Shown: piece by piece, positions 5,565 through 9,739 of the stretch | Numbering within the stretch: the stretch's first letter is position 1 | Layout of the letters: the number at the start of each line of letters is the position of its first letter | Source of the DNA: CBFDBF01 sp050295355 | Lineage (GTDB): Bacteria > Pseudomonadota > Gammaproteobacteria > Chromatiales > Chromatiaceae | NCBI GenBank assembly: GCA_050295355.1 | Contig: JBNKPL010000087.1 | Coordinates: 1-9,739 of the forward strand | Reading direction: 5' to 3' | DNA: 9,739 nucleotides | Made by a program: the position numbers and the translations under genes | Notes under the pieces: model-generated | What the model saw: only the letters and a program-made list of their open reading frames with translations | Database searches by the model: none | What the model was told of the DNA's origin: nothing

Positions 5565-7562
5565 TTAAAAAATCAGGTTCAGCATGGACAGGGAGACCAC
5601 CAGGAACAGGATGGTCATGATGCCGCCCGCGCGCATGAAGTCGGCCACGCGATAACCGGCCGGCCCCATGATCAGTGCATTCACCTGATGGGTGGGAATA
5701 AGGAAGGAGTTGGAGGTGGCGATGGCCACGGTCAGCGCATATACCGCCGGATTGGCGCCCGCGCCGATGGCGATATTCACCGCCAGGGGCACCAGCAGTA
5801 CCGTGGCGCCCACGTTGGACATCACCAGGGTAAAGAAGGTGGCCAGTACGGCGATGGCCGCCTGCAGCACCCAACCCGGAACGCCACCCAGCATAGCCAG
5901 GGTCTGGTCGGCGATATAGGCGGCGGTGCCGCTGGTCTCCACCGCAAGACCCAGGGGGATCAGGCTCGCCAGCAGAAACACCGTCTTCCAGCTCACCGCA
6001 CGGTAGGCCTCGTCGATACTCAGCACGCCAGAGAGGATCATGCCCAGGGCGCCGGTCAGCAGCGCCACGGAGAGGCGCAGATCGGTAAACAGCACCATGG
6101 AGAGGGCGATAAGGAAAAACACCAGCGCCCAGCCCACCTTGTTGGGACGCAACTCTTCATGGGGGAATTCGGTGGTGAGCACCACAAAATTGGGGTTCTT
6201 GGTCAGATGGGCGAGATCGGCCCAGGTGGTATGCACCACCAGCGCATCGCCGGACTGGAAGGCGGTGTCGCGCACGCCGCCACCCTCACGGCTCACCGTC
6301 TCGCCGGCGCGGTTGATGGCCAGCAGGGAAAGACCGGTGGTCTTGCGCAGCCATACGTCGCGGGCGGTCTTGCCGATGAGGTCGGAACCGGGCGGGATAA
6401 CCACCTCGGCGATACCCGCCTTGGAGGGCACCAGGGCGTTGGAGAACTTGTCCAGGTCCGCCTTGATCTCAACCCGGGTGGCCTTGGCAAAGTAGGGAAA
6501 CAGATCGGCGGAGGCCAGCAGACCCAGCACGGTACCGGCCTGAATGCCCACATCACGGTCGATGCCTTGGGCCCCAAAACGGGGGCCGTCGCCCTTCTCC
6601 ACACCCACTACCCGGATGGCGTGGTCCGACTCGATATCTTCAAGGCTTTTGCCCACCAGCGGGCTTTCCGCTGGAATGACCACTTCGTACAGGTCATACC
6701 CAACACCGTAGACCTTATCCAGATACTCCTTGGTGTTTTTGCTGGAACCCTCCTCGCCCTTGCTTTCCGGCAACACGAAGCGGCCGGCGATGACGAAATA
6801 GAGAATACCCACGGTCACCAGGGTCAGGCCCACCGGGGTCACGGAAAACAGGCCCCAGGTCTCCATATGCTGCTCGGCGGGCAGCGCCTTGTTGGAGGTG
6901 AGGATCAGGTCATTCAGCAGAATCAGCGGACTGGAGCCGACCATGGTGACCGTACCGCCGAGGATGGCGCAAAAGCCCATGGGCATCAGCAGCCGGGACA
7001 TGGGCAGATTGGTGCGGGCGGAGATGCGGGAGACGACCGGCAGGAACAGGGCGGCGGCGCCCACGTTCTGCATAAAGGAGGAGATGATGCCCACGGTTCC
7101 CGAGATGATGGGGATAATGCGTTTTTCCGTGGTCCCGCCCACTTTCAGGATAAAGGCCGACACTTCGCCCATGATCCCGGTCTTGTCCAGCCCCGCCCCG
7201 ATGATCATCACCGCGATAATGGAGACCACCGCGTTGGAGGCGAAACCGTTAAACAGTTCGCTGGTGGGCACCAGCCCTTTGTCCAGACCCATCATCGGGG
7301 CCAGCAGCGTGGTCAGACCCAGCAACACCATGATCGATATGGCCGCCACGTCCACATCCACCACCTCGAAGGCGAACAGGAAAATGGTTAGCAGCAGGAT
7401 GGCGCTGACCCAGGCGATTTCAACACTGGGGACCACAAAGGCCAGATAGACGGCGAGAAGAGCGAAGAGGGCGGCCGCGATGAGCCGCTTGAGAGGAATT
7501 CCGAAAAGCGTCATTTTTGTTCGAGGCCCCGTTATGAATGCGTTCAGAATAAAATGCGGCAT
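5565..7562 (-). CDS. SLC13-family (DASS) permease with two RCK_C/TrkA-C domains
   Basis: An inner-membrane anion transporter, probably Na+-coupled. Of 665 residues, the N-terminal membrane half spans about 25-262, a soluble centre holds two RCK_C domains (about 289-360 and 382-462), and the second membrane half spans about 476-663. Each half carries a DASS-type asparagine hairpin motif, SSFMQNVGAAALF (161-173) and VMSNVGATVLLVP (580-592). RCK_C domains often sense ions or nucleotides. Proteins of this layout include cyanobacterial and algal sulfate transporters, and the convergent persulfide dioxygenase makes sulfate or another sulfur oxyanion a reasonable guess; substrate is not shown by sequence. 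The start is uncertain: ATG 7562 has GGGAGGG 12 nt upstream and lies in a dyad, while ATG 7514 (residue 17, MTLFGIPLKR) starts at the conserved-looking hydrophobic part with no clear Shine-Dalgarno. Confidence 0.93.
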   Translation of the reverse strand: MPHFILNAFITGPRTKMTLFGIPLKRLIAAALFALLAVYLAFVVPSVEIAWVSAILLLTIFLFAFEVVDVDVAAISIMVLLGLTTLLAPMMGLDKGLVPTSELFNGFASNAVVSIIAVMIIGAGLDKTGIMGEVSAFILKVGGTTEKRIIPIISGTVGIISSFMQNVGAAALFLPVVSRISARTNLPMSRLLMPMGFCAILGGTVTMVGSSPLILLNDLILTSNKALPAEQHMETWGLFSVTPVGLTLVTVGILYFVIAGRFVLPESKGEEGSSKNTKEYLDKVYGVGYDLYEVVIPAESPLVGKSLEDIESDHAIRVVGVEKGDGPRFGAQGIDRDVGIQAGTVLGLLASADLFPYFAKATRVEIKADLDKFSNALVPSKAGIAEVVIPPGSDLIGKTARDVWLRKTTGLSLLAINRAGETVSREGGGVRDTAFQSGDALVVHTTWADLAHLTKNPNFVVLTTEFPHEELRPNKVGWALVFFLIALSMVLFTDLRLSVALLTGALGMILSGVLSIDEAYRAVSWKTVFLLASLIPLGLAVETSGTAAYIADQTLAMLGGVPGWVLQAAIAVLATFFTLVMSNVGATVLLVPLAVNIAIGAGANPAVYALTVAIATSNSFLIPTHQVNALIMGPAGYRVADFMRAGGIMTILFLVVSLSMLNLIF

Positions 7563-7588
7563 ATTAGCATATACCCTCCCGCTAATAT
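7561..7588 (-). promoter_or_regulatory. 8-bp dyad around the Shine-Dalgarno of the permease gene
   Basis: ATATTAGC (7561-7568) and GCTAATAT (7581-7588) are perfect inverted arms separated by 12 nt. Read on the permease strand, the loop holds GGGAGGG, and the distal arm runs into the ATG at 7562. The distal arm also contains an extended -10-like TGCTAATAT. It may be a repressor operator or an mRNA hairpin affecting translation; in the operator case the ATG at 7514 is the more likely start. Confidence 0.45.
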
Positions 7589-7605
7589 AGCGTGGGGCTA
7601 TTCCG

Positions 7606-7611
7606 ATTATA
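7606..7611 (-). promoter_or_regulatory. Exact -10 hexamer upstream of the permease gene
   Basis: The minus strand reads TATAAT here, in the 60-nt gap between the 147-aa gene and the permease. No good -35 is found 16-18 nt upstream (GGACTC at 17 nt). Transcription would start near 7599 and place the dyad at 7561-7588 in the leader. Confidence 0.4.
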
Positions 7612-7622
7612 GATTTTGCGGG

Positions 7623-8066
7623 TCACCAGAGTCCGAGCCGCTCCAACTCCTGTTGCAGCGCCTGCTGCTCCGCCTTCACCTTGGCCTGCCAGCCCTCGTA
7701 ACTGGGCCGCCCCTCAAGGAGCCGCTCCGCCATCTCGAGGGGATCTTTCTCCTCGTCGAGACTCGGCAGTTCGCCCTCCTGCTCGGCCTTGTTGAACCCC
7801 TCCTGCCAGTTGGCCAGATAGACATAGCCAGCCTTCAGCATCTCCCGGGTATCCTTGTCGCCGCTGGACTGCATGGTGGCGATGATGGCGGCCTTGATCT
7901 CCTCTTTGGAACAGGGCAGCTCTTCACTGTCTCCCAGTCCCGCCTGCCCGGCGGCATGCTGCTGCATCAGCGCCCCGTAGGCGCGCATGATCTCCAGAGT
8001 GGCGTCATCAGGAGCCTCATTAGCTCCCCGTCCCAAGAGCCGATTGAACAGTTTGCGCAGTGACAT
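7623..8066 (-). CDS. Uncharacterised 147-aa soluble protein
   Basis: I do not recognise this protein. It begins with a short basic amphipathic stretch (MSLRKLFNRLLGRG) and then turns acidic, with many Glu, Gln, Ala and Leu residues, a single Cys (about residue 52) and a likely helical C-terminus rich in Glu, Gln, Lys and Leu that ends in LGLW. There is no signal peptide with a hydrophobic core and no membrane segment, so it is probably cytoplasmic; the N-terminal helix might touch membrane. GGAAGG lies 3 nt before the ATG, close but usable. It sits between a porin terminator and the permease gene, both on the same strand, and its stop is 60 nt before the permease ATG, so co-transcription is possible. 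Codon use looks like its neighbours and the frame is intact, so I take it as a real gene. Confidence 0.75.
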   Translation of the reverse strand: MSLRKLFNRLLGRGANEAPDDATLEIMRAYGALMQQHAAGQAGLGDSEELPCSKEEIKAAIIATMQSSGDKDTREMLKAGYVYLANWQEGFNKAEQEGELPSLDEEKDPLEMAERLLEGRPSYEGWQAKVKAEQQALQQELERLGLW

Positions 8067-8091
8067 AGGCCTTCCGAGTAGTAGCGGACAT

Positions 8092-8114
8092 AAAAAAGCC
8101 CCCGTAAAGGGGAC
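8092..8114 (-). terminator. Intrinsic terminator of the porin gene
   Basis: On the minus strand GTCCCC (8114-8109) pairs with GGGGGC (8103-8098), allowing one G-T pair, around a 5-nt loop, and is followed directly by six T residues (8097-8092). It lies 36 nt after the porin stop codon, a textbook Rho-independent terminator. Confidence 0.88.
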
Positions 8115-8118
8115 CCAG

Positions 8119-8124
8119 ATTATA
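8119..8124 (-). promoter_or_regulatory. Exact -10 hexamer abutting the porin terminator
   Basis: The minus strand reads TATAAT 4 nt before the terminator stem. With a start near 8112 the transcript of the 147-aa gene would begin inside the terminator hairpin. The best -35 is weak (TTCGTA at 18 nt). The surrounding CTATAATC is identical to that ahead of the permease gene. Confidence 0.35.
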
Positions 8125-8149
8125 GTCAGCTCTATTTCGGTTTACGAAT

Positions 8150-9472
8150 TTAGAACCTGTGCTTCAGGCCGATGGAGAGCGCGCTGTAATCCGCCTCATG
8201 AACTCCGCCGGGAAAAAAGAGCAGTAGTAAAGGAGATTCCACCAGCCCCTGATCCACATCCACTTCGGTATAGACGATATAGGCCTGGGTGCGCCGGGAG
8301 AAGTTGTGCTCAAACCCCACCGCCCATTGGGTGACATCATAGCCGGAATAGGCCGTAATGGGGATGCCGTCTGGCAAAGAACCCTGGATTACAGGACCCA
8401 GCCAGAATTCCCCGCGGTTGGAGACGTCCACGTCCTGCTCGCCTACCATGGCCTTGATGACGTTGTTACCGAAGCTGTAGGAACCGCTCACCTGCCAGCG
8501 TTCCGCATCCACTCCGGCGATGGGATGGTCCTGGTCCTCATATACAAATCCCACATGGATGCCGTTGGCGCTGTAGCCCAGCCCCACACGCCACCGCTCA
8601 TCGTCGCCGAGAATGGGAAGATCCGTGGTCAGGGCGCCGATGTGCTCCTCCACAAACTCCTCTTTGATCAGCTCGCGGGATACCGATGCGTAGAAAGGAC
8701 CGTTGGCGTACATGGCGGCAATGGAGTAGGCCTCGGCAAAGCCATCGCTATCCGTGGCGGTCAGGGTAGTATCGAGACCGGGCTGTATGATCGCCCCGGC
8801 GATGGTCAGGCCGTTCCAGCTCGGGCTGATGTAACTGAGGGCATTATCGGCGCGGATATCCACGAACCCGAGCCCCTGGCCGCTAAGAAAAATCCCTGCC
8901 CCGCCGTTGACCAGGCCGGAGCCCGGGGCCCAGGCGGAGAGATTACCGGCGCCATTCAGCGGGTCATCTGCGCCGTTGGCGTTGTAATCGGCCACCGTGT
9001 CATCAAACAGGTCCAGCCGGGCGGTGGAGATCTTATGGGGGGTATCCTGGCGCCCCGCCATCAGGGTGCCCCAGGGGCTGCTCAGGCCGACGAAGCTGTT
9101 GCGCATGACCGTGGTGCCCGGATCGCCGTCGTTTGAAGTTCCGTTCACATCGGTCAGGCTCAGCTGGAGTTCCATCTGCCAGATGGCCTTCAGGCCGTTG
9201 CCCAGGTCTTCGCTGCCTTTGAAGCCGATATAGCTGGCGTGGCTGGAGAGATCCCACCCGTCGCCGGTCTGGTTCATGCATGGGGAACCGCAGAACATAC
9301 GCACCTGCCAGGGAAGAAATCCAGGCACGGTTTGCGGAATAGCAATATCGCTGCTGTAACGGCTGCTGGCCACATGGGCCTGGCCGTAGATGGTGACTTC
9401 GCCGGCGGCGGCATGGGGTACAGCGATGGCCGCCAATATGGCGCGGGTGAGGGCTTTTCTTTTTAGTTTCAT
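8150..9472 (-). CDS. Gram-negative general porin (OmpC/Porin_4 type)
   Basis: An outer-membrane beta-barrel, probably a trimeric 16-stranded diffusion channel for small solutes. The 440-aa precursor has a Sec signal peptide: basic KLKRK, hydrophobic core, and cleavage near AAAG (about residue 23). The mature part opens with EVTIYGQAHVASSRY, the usual first strand. It continues with the SYIGFKGSEDLGNGLKAIWQ block (80-99) and SFVGLSSPWGTLMAGRQDTP, both hallmarks of proteobacterial porins. It ends in YSALSIGLKHRF with the C-terminal Phe recognised by the BAM complex. The acidic stretch after about residue 150 (DLFDDTVADYNANGADD) fits the constriction loop L3. Oddly, the first long external loop carries two cysteines, C61 and C65. 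The gene stands alone between two strong terminators. Shine-Dalgarno is poor (GGGG 8 nt before the ATG); TTGATA (9529-9524) is a possible -35 with no good -10. Confidence 0.93.
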   Translation of the reverse strand: MKLKRKALTRAILAAIAVPHAAAGEVTIYGQAHVASSRYSSDIAIPQTVPGFLPWQVRMFCGSPCMNQTGDGWDLSSHASYIGFKGSEDLGNGLKAIWQMELQLSLTDVNGTSNDGDPGTTVMRNSFVGLSSPWGTLMAGRQDTPHKISTARLDLFDDTVADYNANGADDPLNGAGNLSAWAPGSGLVNGGAGIFLSGQGLGFVDIRADNALSYISPSWNGLTIAGAIIQPGLDTTLTATDSDGFAEAYSIAAMYANGPFYASVSRELIKEEFVEEHIGALTTDLPILGDDERWRVGLGYSANGIHVGFVYEDQDHPIAGVDAERWQVSGSYSFGNNVIKAMVGEQDVDVSNRGEFWLGPVIQGSLPDGIPITAYSGYDVTQWAVGFEHNFSRRTQAYIVYTEVDVDQGLVESPLLLLFFPGGVHEADYSALSIGLKHRF

Positions 9473-9532
9473 TACCGCATCCCCAACAACCGCGTTTTTT
9501 GTCTAGGTATTGGGCAGAGAGGCTATCAAATG

Positions 9533-9560
9533 AAAAAGGCCCCTGCAAGCAGGGGCCTTT
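9533..9560 (-). terminator. Intrinsic terminator of the tRNA operon
   Basis: A perfect 12-bp inverted repeat (9535-9546 and 9549-9560; core GGCCCCTGC / GCAGGGGCC) has a very short loop. On the minus strand it ends in TTTTT (9537-9533). It follows tRNA-Glu by 6 nt and ends the tRNA transcript before the porin promoter region. Confidence 0.9.
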
Positions 9561-9566
9561 GAGTGT

Positions 9567-9642
9567 TGGCGTCCCGTAGGGGAGTCGAACCCCTGTAACC
9601 AGCGTGAAAGGCTGGGATCCTAGGCCTCTAGATGAACGGGAC
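9567..9642 (-). tRNA. tRNA-Glu (anticodon TTC)
   Basis: A 76-nt cloverleaf on the minus strand: acceptor GTCCCGT pairs with ACGGGAC, then discriminator G and encoded CCA. The D arm contains CTAGAGGCCTAGGA, the anticodon arm is CCAGC-CTTTCAC-GCTGG with anticodon TTC, and the T arm is AGGGG-TTCGACT-CCCCT. The sequence is close to E. coli tRNA-Glu. It is the second gene of a two-tRNA unit. Confidence 0.97.
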
Positions 9643-9647
9643 GTTTT

Positions 9648-9723
9648 TGGTGGAGCTAGGCGGGATCGAACCGCCGACCTCTACACTGCCAGTGTAGCGC
9701 TCTCCCAGCTGAGCTATAGCCCC
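9648..9723 (-). tRNA. tRNA-Ala (anticodon GGC)
   Basis: A 76-nt cloverleaf on the minus strand starting GGGGCTATAGCTCAGCTGGG. The anticodon arm is CTACA-CTGGCAG-TGTAG (anticodon GGC), the T loop contains GGTTCGATCC, and the end AGCTCCACCA has encoded CCA. Only 5 nt separate it from tRNA-Glu, so both are processed from one transcript whose promoter lies beyond the right edge. Confidence 0.97.
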
Positions 9724-9739
9724 AAAAACGAGACGCGCA

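Noticed and set aside
5688..7391. A 567-codon open frame on the plus strand, antisense to the permease
   Set aside because: Its translation is dominated by Gly, His and Gln with no recognisable fold and it mirrors the codon pattern of the permease, whose translation shows clear membrane segments and family motifs. It is a shadow of GC-rich coding sequence.
9567..9723. tRNA genes as a possible integration site for a genomic island
   Set aside because: No integrase, no duplicated tRNA 3' end and no composition shift is visible next to them within the window.
1..9739. CRISPR array, insertion sequence, defence or toxin-antitoxin system
   Set aside because: No regularly spaced repeats, transposase, nuclease or small toxin-antitoxin pair is visible in any frame that I could support.

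Overview
The window is an ordinary-looking stretch of a GC-rich gammaproteobacterial chromosome. Both tRNAs closely resemble gammaproteobacterial ones and carry encoded CCA ends. The outer-membrane porin ends in a C-terminal Phe and the periplasmic protease is DegS-like, so the cell is Gram-negative. A persulfide dioxygenase and an SLC13/RCK-type anion permease fit a sulfur-metabolising lineage such as the Chromatiales, but that placement is inference. I see no insertion sequence, integrase, phage gene, CRISPR array or toxin-antitoxin pair.

Left part (1-3382): polyamine synthesis. The 3' end of a carboxynorspermidine decarboxylase gene (nspC) runs rightward off the left edge. It converges on a leftward two-gene operon, speB (agmatinase) then speA (biosynthetic arginine decarboxylase), overlapping by 8 nt. 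Together they outline arginine to agmatine to putrescine, then a carboxyspermidine-type route to (nor)spermidine. A REP-like inverted repeat fills the gap between the convergent genes.

Middle part (3383-5514): a divergent control region, then a membrane-anchored trypsin-like/PDZ protease (DegS/AlgW type) and an ETHE1-like persulfide dioxygenase, both rightward. A repeat-like hairpin separates them, and a perfect 11-bp stem-loop follows the dioxygenase.

Right part (5565-9723), all leftward. In transcription order: tRNA-Ala(GGC), tRNA-Glu(TTC), a strong terminator, a trimeric-type porin, a second strong terminator, an unrecognised 147-aa protein, and a 665-aa SLC13-family permease with two central RCK_C (TrkA-C) domains. 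The permease converges on the dioxygenase gene. Both genes after the porin have an exact TATAAT a short distance upstream, and the permease leader carries an 8-bp dyad around its purine-rich Shine-Dalgarno-like stretch.

I found no clear new multi-gene system. The most worthwhile leads are the permease leader dyad, the promoter abutting a terminator ahead of the unknown gene, the unknown gene itself, and the polyamine route implied by the left-hand genes.
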